Positions 18,706 through 27,297 of a stretch of DNA of 64,000 nucleotides are shown piece by piece (position 1 is the stretch's first letter; each line of letters opens with the position of its first letter). Source of the DNA: CAZGEA01 sp964524515 (GTDB lineage Bacteria; Patescibacteriota; Microgenomatia; UBA8517); NCBI GenBank assembly GCA_964524515.1, contig CAZGEA010000003.1, positions 1 through 64,000 of the forward strand, in the 5' to 3' direction. The position numbers and the translations under genes were made by a program. The notes under the pieces are model-generated. The model saw only the letters and a program-made list of their open reading frames with translations, did not search any database and was not told the origin of the DNA.

Positions 18706-19311
18706 CTAAATTGCCTTCTCTAAATTTTCTTCAACTTTTTTCCAATTAACCACATTCCACCAAGCACTTACATACTCAACTCTTTTATTTTGATATTTAA
18801 GATAGTATGCATGTTCCCAAACATCCAATCCCAATATTGCTTTTTTCCCATCCATTAATGGAGTATCTTGGTTAGGTGTATCACAAATTTCAAGTTTGCC
18901 TTCATTTACAATCACCCAAACCCATCCACTTCCAAATCTTCCCAATGCTTTTTCTGTAAATTTTTCTTTAAAATTATCCAAATTTCCAAATGAAGAATTA
19001 ATAAATTCTAAAATTTTACCATCAGGATTTAAAAAATCAGAATGAGGCAACATCAATTTCCAAAACATCTTATGGTTTATATGTCCACCAGCATTATTTC
19101 GAACTTTTATTTTAATATCAGCTGGCAAACTATCAATCTTAGAAACCAAATCAAAAAGATCTATATTTGCATATTCAGTTCCTTCTAGTACTTTATTCAA
19201 ATTATCAACATAAGCCTGATGATGCTTATCATGATGAATCTGCATAGTCACAGTATCAATAAAAGGTTCCAAAGCGTTATAATCATATAGGAGTGGGTCT
19301 ATTTTATGCAT
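18706..19311 (-). CDS. sodA: Superoxide dismutase, Fe/Mn family
   Basis: A 201-residue enzyme with all four metal ligands in place: His26, His80, Asp163 and His167 (DVWEHAYY). GGHINHKMFW and NQDTPLM favour manganese or a cambialistic enzyme, but metal choice cannot be settled from sequence. No signal peptide is seen, so it is cytoplasmic. Its presence suggests exposure to oxygen at least part of the time. The symbol is by homology to the Mn form. Confidence 0.95.
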   Translation of the reverse strand: MHKIDPLLYDYNALEPFIDTVTMQIHHDKHHQAYVDNLNKVLEGTEYANIDLFDLVSKIDSLPADIKIKVRNNAGGHINHKMFWKLMLPHSDFLNPDGKILEFINSSFGNLDNFKEKFTEKALGRFGSGWVWVIVNEGKLEICDTPNQDTPLMDGKKAILGLDVWEHAYYLKYQNKRVEYVSAWWNVVNWKKVEENLEKAI

Positions 19312-19327
19312 GTATCTTATTTTAGTA

Positions 19328-19333
19328 TATAAT
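19328..19333 (+). promoter_or_regulatory. -10 box of the MacAB-like export operon
   Basis: TATAAT lies 14 bases before the ATG at 19348, leaving a leader of about 8 bases and no ribosome binding site. Confidence 0.5.
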
Positions 19334-19347
19334 ACTTGTTTGTATAT

Positions 19348-20388
19348 ATGAATTTATTGAAAAAAATATTATCTGTTAATCCTAAAATTAAAATAATAAC
19401 TATAATTTTAATAATTATTGCTTTATTTTTCATATTCAAAGGCAAAGGAAAAACAATCAATCCAGAATTTGTTGAAGTTAAAAGAAATAATATTTCATCA
19501 AAAATTGATGGTTCAGGAATTCTAAGTGGAAAAACAGTATCAACACTTCATTTCTTATCATCTGGAAAATTAAATTATTTATCAGTTAAAAATGGTGACA
19601 AAGTAACCAAAGGACAAACAATTGCCGCTCTTGATAGCACTCAATTAAATTCAACATTACAACAAGCACTCAACACAAGAAGAAACACTCAAGCAGCAGT
19701 CGATAACGTTCACGATCAAGTAAAAGACCATTCAAGTGATGAAACTTTTAGCCAAAAAGCAACAAGAACAGCAGCTGAAGTTGCAAATGACAATGCATAC
19801 GATGCAGTATTGTCTGCACAAAAAGCCATTCGCGACGCGACAATCACAGCCCCTTTTGCTGGAATAATTGTTGGCCAAAACGATATAAATATTGGTCAAA
19901 ACATATCGGCAGCTGATGTTATAGCAAAAGTTGTAGACTTTAGTCTCAAGGTATTTGAAGCAACAATTGATGAAAGTGATATTGGAAGTGTAAAAATAGG
20001 GCAAGATGCACAAATTACTCTAAATGCTTACGGCGAAACTATTTTCAATGGAAAAGTAATTGAAATAGACTCTCAAACTCAAACAGAATCAACAGGAAGC
20101 ATAACTGTTACAGTTAAAATCCAAATTGATGATCCAAGAATCAATCCAATCTATGGATTAAACGGTCAAGCAAGTATTATTACAAACTCAAAAGAAAACG
20201 TTCTAACAATCAATCAAGATGCACTGGTTGACGACAATCATGTCTATATCAAAAACCAATTAGGTAAACCAGAATTAAAAGAAATAACAATTGGAATTAA
20301 ATCAGATACTGATGTTGAAATATTATCAGGGCTTTCGCAAAACGATCAAGTAGTTTCAAATCCAATCACGCTCTCCGCAACAAAATGA
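19348..20388 (+). CDS. Membrane fusion / adaptor protein, MacA (HlyD) family
   Basis: The protein has 346 residues from the ATG at 19348, with an N-terminal membrane anchor, a biotinyl-lipoyl-like half (SVKNGDKVTKGQTIAALDS), a short helical hairpin, and the second lipoyl half (TITAPFAGIIVGQNDINIGQ). A beta-barrel and a membrane-proximal region follow. In two-membrane bacteria such adaptors reach an outer channel; in single-membrane bacteria they assist ABC exporters of peptides or drugs. It overlaps the ATPase gene by four bases (ATGA). The substrate is unknown. Confidence 0.88.
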   Translation: MNLLKKILSVNPKIKIITIILIIIALFFIFKGKGKTINPEFVEVKRNNISSKIDGSGILSGKTVSTLHFLSSGKLNYLSVKNGDKVTKGQTIAALDSTQLNSTLQQALNTRRNTQAAVDNVHDQVKDHSSDETFSQKATRTAAEVANDNAYDAVLSAQKAIRDATITAPFAGIIVGQNDINIGQNISAADVIAKVVDFSLKVFEATIDESDIGSVKIGQDAQITLNAYGETIFNGKVIEIDSQTQTESTGSITVTVKIQIDDPRINPIYGLNGQASIITNSKENVLTINQDALVDDNHVYIKNQLGKPELKEITIGIKSDTDVEILSGLSQNDQVVSNPITLSATK

Positions 20389-21053
20389 AATATTCAGTAG
20401 ACATTACATCTGTAAATAAAATTTACGATTCTGAAGGTGTAACTTTTCAAGCATTAACAGATATTAATTTAAAAATTAAAAAGGGTGAATTTATAGCAAT
20501 TGTAGGTCCATCTGGATCTGGTAAATCAACTCTGATGAATATATTAGGACTTCTCGATCACCCAACAAATGGGAGTTATCTTCTAGACGGAATGGATGTT
20601 TCAAAACTAAAAGAAACAACACTTGCAGAAATCAGAAATAAAAAAATTGGATTTGTATTTCAAAGTTTCAATCTATTAAAAAGAACAACTGCAATTGAAA
20701 ATGTAATGCTTCCACTTATTTATTCAAAAACAAAATACCAAGAAAGATACACACGTGCACAAAAAGCACTTGAGGCAGTTGGTCTTGAAGAAAAAATTAA
20801 TTCAAAACCAAATCAATTATCAGGTGGACAACAACAACGCGTTGCAATTGCAAGGGCCTTAGTCACAAATCCAGAAATAATATTAGCTGACGAACCAACT
20901 GGAAATTTAGACAGCAAAACGGGTAACGAAGTTTTAAAAATATTTGAAAAATTAAACAAAGAAGGAAGAACAATAATTCTAATTACACATTCAAATGAAA
21001 TTGCTCAAGAAGCAAAAAGAACAGTTGTAATCAAAGACGGAAAAATATCATAA
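20385..21053 (+). CDS. ABC transporter ATPase, MacB/LolD type
   Basis: A 222-residue ATPase with Walker A GPSGSGKST (41-49), the signature LSGGQQQRVA and Walker B ILADEPTGNLD. The length and the GLLDHPTNGSY block are typical of the MacB, LolD and FtsE-like branch that drives mechanotransmission exporters instead of substrate import. It lies between the adaptor and the permease, overlapping the former by four bases. Confidence 0.95.
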   Translation: MKYSVDITSVNKIYDSEGVTFQALTDINLKIKKGEFIAIVGPSGSGKSTLMNILGLLDHPTNGSYLLDGMDVSKLKETTLAEIRNKKIGFVFQSFNLLKRTTAIENVMLPLIYSKTKYQERYTRAQKALEAVGLEEKINSKPNQLSGGQQQRVAIARALVTNPEIILADEPTGNLDSKTGNEVLKIFEKLNKEGRTIILITHSNEIAQEAKRTVVIKDGKIS

Positions 21054-21055
21054 AT

Positions 21056-22249
21056 ATGAACATAAACGAAACACTAAGAAGTTCTATTACAGCAATTCTC
21101 GCAAACAAATTAAGATCTTTTTTAACCATTTTAGGAATTGTAATTGGTGTTATGTCAGTAATTCTTTTAGTCTCTGTTGTTTCAGGACTTCAAATATATA
21201 TCACTGATCAAATCCAAGGTTTAGGTAGCAATCTAATGTTTGTTATTCCAGGAAAAGTAGGCGGTGGTAGAGGCCCAGGAGGAACTCAGGCAAATAAATT
21301 ATTATTAACAGATAGTTCAAATTTAAAAAACAAACTTCAAGGTTCAGCCGAGGTATCTGCAGTTATTCAAAAAGTTGGAACTCTTAAAAACGGAAACAAA
21401 AATGACAAAGACGTAACAATTGGTGGAGTTGAATCAAACTATACAAAATTAATTTCAGCAATAAAATTTGATAAAGGTCGTTTCTTTAATGCCTCAGAAG
21501 CAGAAGGTGGAAGACACGTTGCAGTAATCGGAAAAACAGTGGTTACGAAACTATTCCCATCATCCGATCCTATTGGAAAACAAATCGATATTGTTGGAAT
21601 TAAATATTTAGTAATTGGAGTAATCGCGCCTCGTGGATCAACTTTTGGAGTCGATCAAGACAATGCAGTATTTATTCCGTTAAACGCAGCACAAAAACAA
21701 TTTGGGATAACCAATCCAAACACAATTTATATCTCAGCAAATGATGCAGAAAATGTAAAATTAGTTCAAACTAAAGCTGATCAAATTCTTAAAAAAAGAT
21801 TAACTGAAGATGATTTCAGCATCATGACCCAAGAACAAACATTATCAACTGTCTCCCAAATTACAGGAGTTTTAACAGTGGCCCTAGGCGGCATTGCAGC
21901 TATCTCATTATTAGTCGGTGGAATAGGGGTGATGAATATAATGTTAGTCTCAGTAACTGAAAGAACAAGAGAAATCGGTCTTCGAAAAGCACTTGGAGCC
22001 AAACCAGATGATATTAGAAATCAATTCTTAATTGAAGCAGTAATTCTTTCTTCAATTGGCGGAATTGTAGGTATCGCCACAGGAATGTTTTTCTCATCAA
22101 TAATAAATAATTTCATAACAACTTCAACTCCACTTTGGTCAATTGGTCTATCATTTGGATTTTCAATGATTGTTGGAATAATATTTGGAGTAGCTCCAGC
22201 AGTCAGAGCTTCAAGACTTGATCCAATTCAAGCTTTAAGATACGAATAA
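21056..22249 (+). CDS. ABC transporter permease, MacB/FtsX type
   Basis: A 397-residue permease with one N-terminal helix (about 20-42), a large extracytoplasmic MacB-type domain (about 45-270) and three C-terminal helices of the FtsX fold. The coupling segment SVTERTREIGLRKALGAK precedes the last two helices. Together with the preceding adaptor and ATPase it makes a complete MacAB-like exporter without a visible outer membrane channel gene. It starts two bases after the ATPase stop codon. Confidence 0.94.
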   Translation: MNINETLRSSITAILANKLRSFLTILGIVIGVMSVILLVSVVSGLQIYITDQIQGLGSNLMFVIPGKVGGGRGPGGTQANKLLLTDSSNLKNKLQGSAEVSAVIQKVGTLKNGNKNDKDVTIGGVESNYTKLISAIKFDKGRFFNASEAEGGRHVAVIGKTVVTKLFPSSDPIGKQIDIVGIKYLVIGVIAPRGSTFGVDQDNAVFIPLNAAQKQFGITNPNTIYISANDAENVKLVQTKADQILKKRLTEDDFSIMTQEQTLSTVSQITGVLTVALGGIAAISLLVGGIGVMNIMLVSVTERTREIGLRKALGAKPDDIRNQFLIEAVILSSIGGIVGIATGMFFSSIINNFITTSTPLWSIGLSFGFSMIVGIIFGVAPAVRASRLDPIQALRYE

Positions 22250-22251
22250 TT

Positions 22252-23031
22252 TTATCTAACAAATACAAAAAACAAGATTCCCACAATTATTCGATAAATT
22301 CCAAAAATTGTAAAATCGTTTTTCTGAACATATTTTAATAAATACTTAATTGCAATTAACGCTACAAAAAATGATCCAGCAATCCCAATCAATAACAAAA
22401 CAATCTGATTATCAGCAAATACAAAATCACTTTTAACCAAATCAAGAACAGTTGCCGCAATCATAGTAGGAACTGCCAATAAAAATGAAAACTCCACTGC
22501 CTCTTCCCGATTAAAGCCATTAAACATTCCACCAATAATAGTCGCGGCAGAGCGAGAAACCCCAGGTATTACAGAAATGGATTGAAATACTCCGATTAAA
22601 AATGCAGATTTATATGAAATCTTTGAAATATCGTTAACATTCTTTTTAATTTCCTTTTTAAATAATTTTTCAAATAAAATTAAAAATATTCCACCCAAAA
22701 CTAATGCAATTACTACTATATTTGTGTTCCCTATGAAATAAGTTTTAATAAGTTTATAAAAAATCAATCCAATAATCGAAGATGGAATAAAAGCAACAAA
22801 TATTTTCTTCCAAATTTCAATTTTCTTAAAATTTAAAAAAATACTTCTATATAAATAAACTACAGATAAAATTGCACCCATTTGAATTGCAATCTCAAAA
22901 GTCTTTACAAAATCTGTTTGTGTTATTCCTAAAATTTTTGAAGATAATATTAAATGCCCAGTTGATGAAATAGGTAAAAATTCTGTTAAACCCTCAACAA
23001 TCGATAATAAAATTGCATGAAGTATATTCAT
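22252..23031 (-). CDS. uppP: Undecaprenyl-diphosphatase UppP (BacA)
   Basis: A 259-residue polytopic enzyme that recycles the lipid carrier of cell wall synthesis. EGLTEFLPISSTGHL (13-27) and PGVSRSAATIIGG are the two conserved active-site segments. A TATAAT box ends six bases before its ATG, predicting a leaderless transcript. It converges on the exporter operon with only two bases between stop codons. Confidence 0.96.
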   Translation of the reverse strand: MNILHAILLSIVEGLTEFLPISSTGHLILSSKILGITQTDFVKTFEIAIQMGAILSVVYLYRSIFLNFKKIEIWKKIFVAFIPSSIIGLIFYKLIKTYFIGNTNIVVIALVLGGIFLILFEKLFKKEIKKNVNDISKISYKSAFLIGVFQSISVIPGVSRSAATIIGGMFNGFNREEAVEFSFLLAVPTMIAATVLDLVKSDFVFADNQIVLLLIGIAGSFFVALIAIKYLLKYVQKNDFTIFGIYRIIVGILFFVFVR

Positions 23032-23037
23032 TAAATA

Positions 23038-23043
23038 ATTATA
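23038..23043 (-). promoter_or_regulatory. -10 box of leaderless uppP
   Basis: TATAAT on the minus strand is followed by TATTTA and then the uppP ATG at 23031, a six-base spacing. Confidence 0.6.
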
Positions 23044-23056
23044 ACAATATTAATGA

Positions 23057-23794
23057 TTAATAATTTACGAAGTAGTTAATCTTTGCAGATTGATTAAGAG
23101 ATTGGATCCACTCTTGTGCTTTTGCACTCAATTTCTGTTGTACCAATGTCTCTTTTGCGGTTGCTTTCAATTCATCTGCCTTTTTATCCTTTGGTAAATA
23201 GTCCTTATTGTCAGTAATATACTTTGTAATTTCCTCATCTTTAACTTCAATTTGTGGCATTAAAATTTTCTCAACAATAATTCTCACTTTAAGTTGTTCT
23301 CTTAAATCATCTTTTGTCATTCCTTCAGAAGTTAAAACTGCATCAAGAGTTTGTCCTTGTTCTTTTAGTTGATCTTCAATCTTTTTAACTTCTTGATCAA
23401 TATCTTGTGGAGTTACAGAAATATTTTGTTTTCTAGCTTCTTGAATTATCAATGATTTTGTAACCAAAGATTGCAATGCCTGTTTTCCACCTTGTTTCTC
23501 AAGTTCACTAACTACAGTTAATCTTGGAATAAATTCTCCATTTACAGAGGCTGCCACAAAAACTCCCTTAAATTTAAAAAGCAAAACAACTAATATAATC
23601 ATTAAAATTCCAAAAGCAAAAACTTTCATTTTACTTTTTTTATTTGTTGAAGAAGATTTTTCACTTTCAATTACTGCATTATCCATCATCAATGCTGGCT
23701 CCTGCATCACATCACCCAACTTATCTTTAAGCATAACTTTTTTAGTTTTTAAAGACTTTTTATTCTTTAATGTTGATTTCTTTGAACTAGCCAT
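23057..23794 (-). CDS. SurA-like extracytoplasmic chaperone, PPIase domain absent
   Basis: The 245-residue protein has a Lys-rich cytoplasmic N-terminus, a single membrane helix at about 55-75 and a helical SurA N-terminal-type domain (VNGEFIPRLTVVSELEKQGG onward). It ends where parvulin PPIase domains normally begin, so it may be a chaperone without isomerase activity. Its promoter is separate from uppP (TATACT six bases before the ATG). Confidence is good for the fold and low for the clients. Confidence 0.75.
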   Translation of the reverse strand: MASSKKSTLKNKKSLKTKKVMLKDKLGDVMQEPALMMDNAVIESEKSSSTNKKSKMKVFAFGILMIILVVLLFKFKGVFVAASVNGEFIPRLTVVSELEKQGGKQALQSLVTKSLIIQEARKQNISVTPQDIDQEVKKIEDQLKEQGQTLDAVLTSEGMTKDDLREQLKVRIIVEKILMPQIEVKDEEITKYITDNKDYLPKDKKADELKATAKETLVQQKLSAKAQEWIQSLNQSAKINYFVNY

Positions 23795-23800
23795 GAAGTG

Positions 23801-23806
23801 AGTATA
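23801..23806 (-). promoter_or_regulatory. -10 box of the leaderless SurA-like gene
   Basis: TATACT is followed by CACTTC and the ATG at 23794, again a six-base spacing. Confidence 0.6.
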
Positions 23807-23830
23807 ACATAATTATTTTTATAATAAATA

Positions 23831-24577
23831 CTAAAATTTCTCAAAATATAATGTAACGGTAGAACTTACAGTTTGTGTACCAGCCGACAAATCAGGTGCA
23901 CTTTGCCCCCCACCCATTCCACTTGCTTTATCAGCTGCGTAATAAATAGGTCCTGGAACGCTAACTTGTGATTCTGAAATATTAACAACTCTACCTAATT
24001 TTATTCCCAAAGTTTGAGCTAATTTGTTTGCTTGCTCACGAGCATTATCAATTGCTTTTTGTCTTGCTTGCTCACGGTACTTATCAGGATTATCAATCAC
24101 ATATCTTACTCCTTCAATTTGATTGGCACCTGCATTAGTTACTTCAGTTATGATTTTAGGAGCCTTTGACAAATCGCTGCTTTTTACAGAAATTGTTACA
24201 TTTCCATTATATCCAGTAATATTATTGCGACCATTTTCGTATGAATAATTTGGGTAAACACTAAAATTTTTTGTTTTTATATCACTCTCGGCAATTTCTA
24301 ATTTTGATAATGCTTTTACAATTTCATTATTCTTTTGAGATATGGTATTTTGTGCTTCCTCAGCAGTTTTAATATTACTCACTGCAACGCCAACATCAAC
24401 ATATACAGTATCTGGAGTTGCATCAACTTTGCCCTCACCTACGACAGAAAGTTCACTGCTTTTATTAGTAGTGGTTACATTAAGTGGATAAGAAACATTA
24501 AAAAAATTAACGCCAAATAAAAACAAGAATGACAAAACTAAGATTGTGGCGTAAGTCCTAATTACATTATTATTCAT
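23831..24577 (-). CDS. SIMPL (DUF541) domain protein, secreted or anchored
   Basis: A 248-residue protein with an N-terminal hydrophobic segment (about 9-27) and one SIMPL domain (about 43-248), seen in ELSVVGEGKVDATPD and YRVIDNPDKYREQARQKA-like stretches near the middle. SIMPL proteins are extracytoplasmic and of uncertain role; some affect membrane or oxidative stress. A TATACA box seven bases before the ATG suggests a leaderless or nearly leaderless mRNA. Confidence 0.82.
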   Translation of the reverse strand: MNNNVIRTYATILVLSFLFLFGVNFFNVSYPLNVTTTNKSSELSVVGEGKVDATPDTVYVDVGVAVSNIKTAEEAQNTISQKNNEIVKALSKLEIAESDIKTKNFSVYPNYSYENGRNNITGYNGNVTISVKSSDLSKAPKIITEVTNAGANQIEGVRYVIDNPDKYREQARQKAIDNAREQANKLAQTLGIKLGRVVNISESQVSVPGPIYYAADKASGMGGGQSAPDLSAGTQTVSSTVTLYFEKF

Positions 24578-24647
24578 GTCTTCTTGTATATCTTTAAGAA
24601 TAACTTATTTAATTCAAAAACTCCAGATTAACTACTTTAATTCAAAA

Positions 24648-25136
24648 TTAATCTTCAAGTGAAGTTTTTCTAATTAATTTCGCAGAAAAAACTATTGTTC
24701 GCAATTCTCCGTCAGTTCCTTCAAATTGATTAGATCCAGTCATTCTCTGATATTCTCTCAAATAATCAGACAATGCTTCCTGTGTTTCTTTTAATTCATC
24801 TCTTAGTTCTTTAATCTTTGAAACAATTTGCTTAACTTGAGGTCTATTCATGATATCTTTTTTAACAATCATTAATTCCTTTGATGCTTTTTTTGAATCC
24901 TGAAATTTTTCAGAATAATTTTGATCATTTTCTAAAGTTAAATCAAGCATTTCTTTGTGAGGCCTTATTTCTTCCTTTAATTTATCAACTCTTGCAATTC
25001 GCTCTTTAATTGCTCGGTCAATAATCAAATATTGATCAGATTTATCACTAGTAGGTTCATCAGTTGGTTCATCCACAACTTCTGCATCAACTATTTCCTC
25101 CTCTATTTTATCAATTTGTTTATTTTGTTCGTCCAT
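24648..25136 (-). CDS. Coiled-coil protein of unknown function
   Basis: A 162-residue, highly charged protein. Residues 1-35 are acidic and rich in Glu, Asp and Val, followed by two long amphipathic helices (about 40-130) and a short C-terminal beta-like tail (LRTIVFSAKLIRKTS). No membrane segment or catalytic motif is visible, and I do not recognise the family. It lies alone between the SIMPL gene and the basic-peptide gene. Confidence 0.6.
   Translation of the reverse strand: MDEQNKQIDKIEEEIVDAEVVDEPTDEPTSDKSDQYLIIDRAIKERIARVDKLKEEIRPHKEMLDLTLENDQNYSEKFQDSKKASKELMIVKKDIMNRPQVKQIVSKIKELRDELKETQEALSDYLREYQRMTGSNQFEGTDGELRTIVFSAKLIRKTSLED
25055..25062. other. Start of the acidic N-terminal coding stretch of the coiled-coil gene
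   Basis: These bases lie inside the coiled-coil gene and mark its Asp/Glu-rich leader; no separate signal is claimed. This low-confidence note is kept only to locate the composition change. Confidence 0.1.
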
Positions 25137-25307
25137 CTGTCATGACACTTTAATAAAAATTTTTCTAAATAACAACATGATCTTTATTTTAATTATTATT
25201 ATTGAAGCTATTCCATATTTTAATACTTGATTTTTATTTCTATTTATAACACGATGTATTTATAACGAAGCTATTTAAGCTTCATTTAATGCTCGGAGGT
25301 GAGTATA

Positions 25308-25382
25308 ATGCCTGCCAAAAAAAGAAAAACAACAGTTAAAAGAAAAACAGTTAAAAGAAAAACAGCAAAAAAACGACGATAG
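25308..25382 (+). CDS. 24-residue highly basic peptide
   Basis: The sequence begins MPAKKRKTTVKRK and contains two copies of VKRKT; 15 of its 24 residues are Lys or Arg. A strong GGAGGTGA ribosome binding site (25295-25302) stands five bases before the ATG, and a 14-bp terminator follows within 20 bases, so this is an independent transcription unit. Histone H1-tail-like or ribosome-associated binding to nucleic acid is inferred from the composition. I know similar short basic proteins only as annotated hypotheticals. Confidence 0.7.
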   Translation: MPAKKRKTTVKRKTVKRKTAKKRR

Positions 25383-25401
25383 GTCGTTAGTTTGTATGTA
25401 A

Positions 25402-25434
25402 AAAAAATACCACAATGTCCTTGTGGTATTTTTT
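25402..25434 (+). terminator. Intrinsic terminator of the basic-peptide gene
   Basis: AAAAAATACCACAA pairs with TTGTGGTATTTTTT around the loop TGTCC, giving a 14-bp stem whose 3' side is a T tract. Confidence 0.9.
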
Positions 25435-25454
25435 GTGTATATCAATACTCGTGT

Positions 25455-25460
25455 TATCAT
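25455..25460 (+). promoter_or_regulatory. Extended -10 of a leaderless gene
   Basis: TG-T-TATCAT is followed by AAATTA and the ATG at 25467, six bases on. Confidence 0.55.
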
Positions 25461-25466
25461 AAATTA

Positions 25467-25988
25467 ATGAAAAATATCAATTTTAAATCAGCAATATTTT
25501 TTTTAATTATCCTAGGTATTGCAGGAAGTATTTACAACAGAATAACCCAACCACCTATTCCAAATACAAACCACATTAGAACTTTTGAAACAATCACTCC
25601 AAAAGATTATGAAATAAAAGCTTACTTCTCAATTTATACAAACAATACTTTTAGAATTTTCGACTCAGCAATGTACAAAAATCAAAATAAAGATATTTTT
25701 ATTCCAGCTGATAGTTCAAATAAAATAATAATTAAAAAAGAAAACCAAAAATGGAGTGATTTATTCGCAACTCTTCCAATGAAATTAACAAAAGATTGCT
25801 TAACAACTGGAACAAAACAAGTTTTCTGCAACAATTCAATTTCTTCTCTCAAATTCTATATCAATGGTAAAAAAGAAGAAAATGCACTAGATATGGTAAT
25901 TGGTAACGATGACAAACTTCTAGTCACTTATGGCGCCAAATCACAAAATCCCCAGGATCAAATCAATAAATTAAATGAATTGAAGTAG
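25467..25988 (+). CDS. Membrane-anchored protein of unknown function
   Basis: From the ATG at 25467 the protein has 173 residues, with a helix at about 9-24 and a soluble, probably extracytoplasmic remainder containing two Cys (LTKDCLTTG and QVFCNNS) that could form a disulfide. I do not recognise the domain. The start is chosen from the -10 box six bases upstream; a longer reading would run through the terminator of the preceding gene. It ends 30 bases before tRNA-Gln. Confidence 0.6.
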   Translation: MKNINFKSAIFFLIILGIAGSIYNRITQPPIPNTNHIRTFETITPKDYEIKAYFSIYTNNTFRIFDSAMYKNQNKDIFIPADSSNKIIIKKENQKWSDLFATLPMKLTKDCLTTGTKQVFCNNSISSLKFYINGKKEENALDMVIGNDDKLLVTYGAKSQNPQDQINKLNELK

Positions 25989-25992
25989 AAAT

Positions 25993-26001
25993 TGATATAA
26001 T
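25993..26001 (+). promoter_or_regulatory. Extended -10 promoter of tRNA-Gln
   Basis: TG-A-TATAAT lies 17 bases before the tRNA 5' end and overlaps the extended -10 consensus exactly. Confidence 0.65.
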
Positions 26002-26018
26002 ATAGCTTCACAGCATAT

Positions 26019-26092
26019 TGCCCGATCGTCTAACGGCAGGACAACAGATTCTGGATCTGTTTATTGGGGTTCGAATCCCTATCGGGCAGCCA
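26019..26092 (+). tRNA. tRNA-Gln (anticodon CTG), CCA encoded
   Basis: The acceptor TGCCCGA pairs with TCGGGCA, the anticodon stem ACAGA/TCTGT holds loop TTCTGGA with anticodon CTG, and the T arm is TGGGG-TTCGAAT-CCCTA. Discriminator G is followed by an encoded CCA. Confidence 0.95.
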
Positions 26093-26126
26093 AATGCGCA
26101 CCCTGTAGTGACCGTGTTCCCTAAAT

Positions 26127-26810
26127 ATGAGTAAATCTAAAGAAATACGTTTTTGTGTCGGTAATAAAGACAAAATCTCTTCATTGGTTTGGAAAATGTG
26201 GATAAACAATGAAGACGTGTACCTGCTCGCGAGACAAATGGGAAGCTCTTGGAAGATAAGCCTGCATAAAAGTGGAGTGTGTAGGATTGCATTTAAACAG
26301 GAACTAGAAAAAGACAAAGACCGACTAATACTAAAGTGGAGTAAAATCTATCTTAACGATGAGATATCTCCAAATATTTCAATTTTGATTCCGCACATTG
26401 ATTTATCTAAGGCCTTAAATAAAAACATTGAAAGTGAATCAAATAAAGATATTGCTTACATAGATGCACCATTAAGCGAGGAAAAAGTAATTGTCAAAGT
26501 TTTTTATACAAAAAATGAAGATGTTGATTTAGAAAGTAAATTGCCGGTTTCTCACGAAAAACTCTTTAAATATACACTTAAGAATGATGAAGTGGTTTAC
26601 CTAATTTCATGGAAAGAAAGATTGCAATCTAGCGAGGTGGCTCACCTCCAAGAGGAGGTATCAAAGTTTCAAGTAAATGTGAGTTCAGAAGCGGCTAAGT
26701 GCAAAATAGACACAATTTTTGCAGTGTGGATAAATGAAGGCACCATACAAACCCATCAACAACCTACTATTGTAAATTACTCTCTTGGGCACGAGCATTT
26801 AAGAACCTAG
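26127..26810 (+). CDS. Protein of unknown function next to tRNA-Gln
   Basis: A 227-residue soluble protein without signal peptide or membrane segment. The N-terminus (VWKMWINNEDVYLLARQM, about 21-38, then ISLHKSG) reads as a beta-rich substrate- or nucleotide-binding fold of a kind I have not seen characterised. The end carries further beta strands. Codon choice (CTG, CTC, GCG) is less AT-biased than in neighbours and the gene directly follows a tRNA, which suggests acquisition. No ribosome binding site is visible. Confidence 0.65.
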   Translation: MSKSKEIRFCVGNKDKISSLVWKMWINNEDVYLLARQMGSSWKISLHKSGVCRIAFKQELEKDKDRLILKWSKIYLNDEISPNISILIPHIDLSKALNKNIESESNKDIAYIDAPLSEEKVIVKVFYTKNEDVDLESKLPVSHEKLFKYTLKNDEVVYLISWKERLQSSEVAHLQEEVSKFQVNVSSEAAKCKIDTIFAVWINEGTIQTHQQPTIVNYSLGHEHLRT

Positions 26811-26837
26811 TTATAATGATGGAATGGGTCTTGACCG

Positions 26838-26852
26838 GAGTGCTCAGCACTC
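26838..26852. repeat. Short palindrome GAGTGC-TCA-GCACTC
   Basis: A 6-bp perfect stem with a 3-base loop lies 28 bases after the unknown gene. No T tract follows on the plus strand, so termination is doubtful; it may be a protein-binding site. Confidence 0.4.
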
Positions 26853-26889
26853 ATTGACACAAAACTAAACCTATGAAAAAATACCAATT

Positions 26890-27297
26890 ATGCAATCGAA
26901 ACTAAATCCCTACTTAACCTTTTTAGGAGAAACGAGAGAAGCTATGGAATTTTACAAAGGAGTTTTTGGTGGTAATTTAACAATATCAACCTTCAAAGAA
27001 GCAAACGCACCACACGCTCCAGGACAAGAAAATCAAATAATGCATTCCGAATTATCAGTTGAAAACGGAATTTCGATAATGGCTTCGGATGACCCAGAAC
27101 AAAAAGCCAAAAGTAACACCAGTATTTCCTTAAGTGGTGATAATGAAACAGAACTCAAAGGTTACTGGGATAAGCTAATTGATGGTGCTGCAATAATTGT
27201 TCCTTTGGAAAAAGCTCAATGGGGCGATACCTTTGGAATGCTAACAGACAAATTTGGCATCAGATGGATGGTCAATATTACTCCAGTTAAAGCTTGA
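26890..27297 (+). CDS. PhnB-like VOC superfamily protein
   Basis: A 135-residue protein of the glyoxalase/bleomycin resistance fold, PhnB-like branch: NPYLTFLGETREAMEFYKGV at the start, MASDDPEQ in the middle and WGDTFGMLTDKFGIRWMVN at the end. The usual metal-binding His/Glu set of true glyoxalases is not obvious, so substrate and reaction cannot be given. It overlaps the following GIY-YIG gene by four bases. Confidence 0.85.
   Translation: MQSKLNPYLTFLGETREAMEFYKGVFGGNLTISTFKEANAPHAPGQENQIMHSELSVENGISIMASDDPEQKAKSNTSISLSGDNETELKGYWDKLIDGAAIIVPLEKAQWGDTFGMLTDKFGIRWMVNITPVKA

Noticed and set aside
25055..25062. A separate signal inside the coiled-coil gene
   Set aside because: The bases only mark an acidic coding stretch; the entry listed at this place should be read as a composition note and not a site.
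26030..26317. A 95-residue minus-strand reading frame
   Set aside because: It covers tRNA-Gln and the start of the unknown gene in antisense, and has no start signal.
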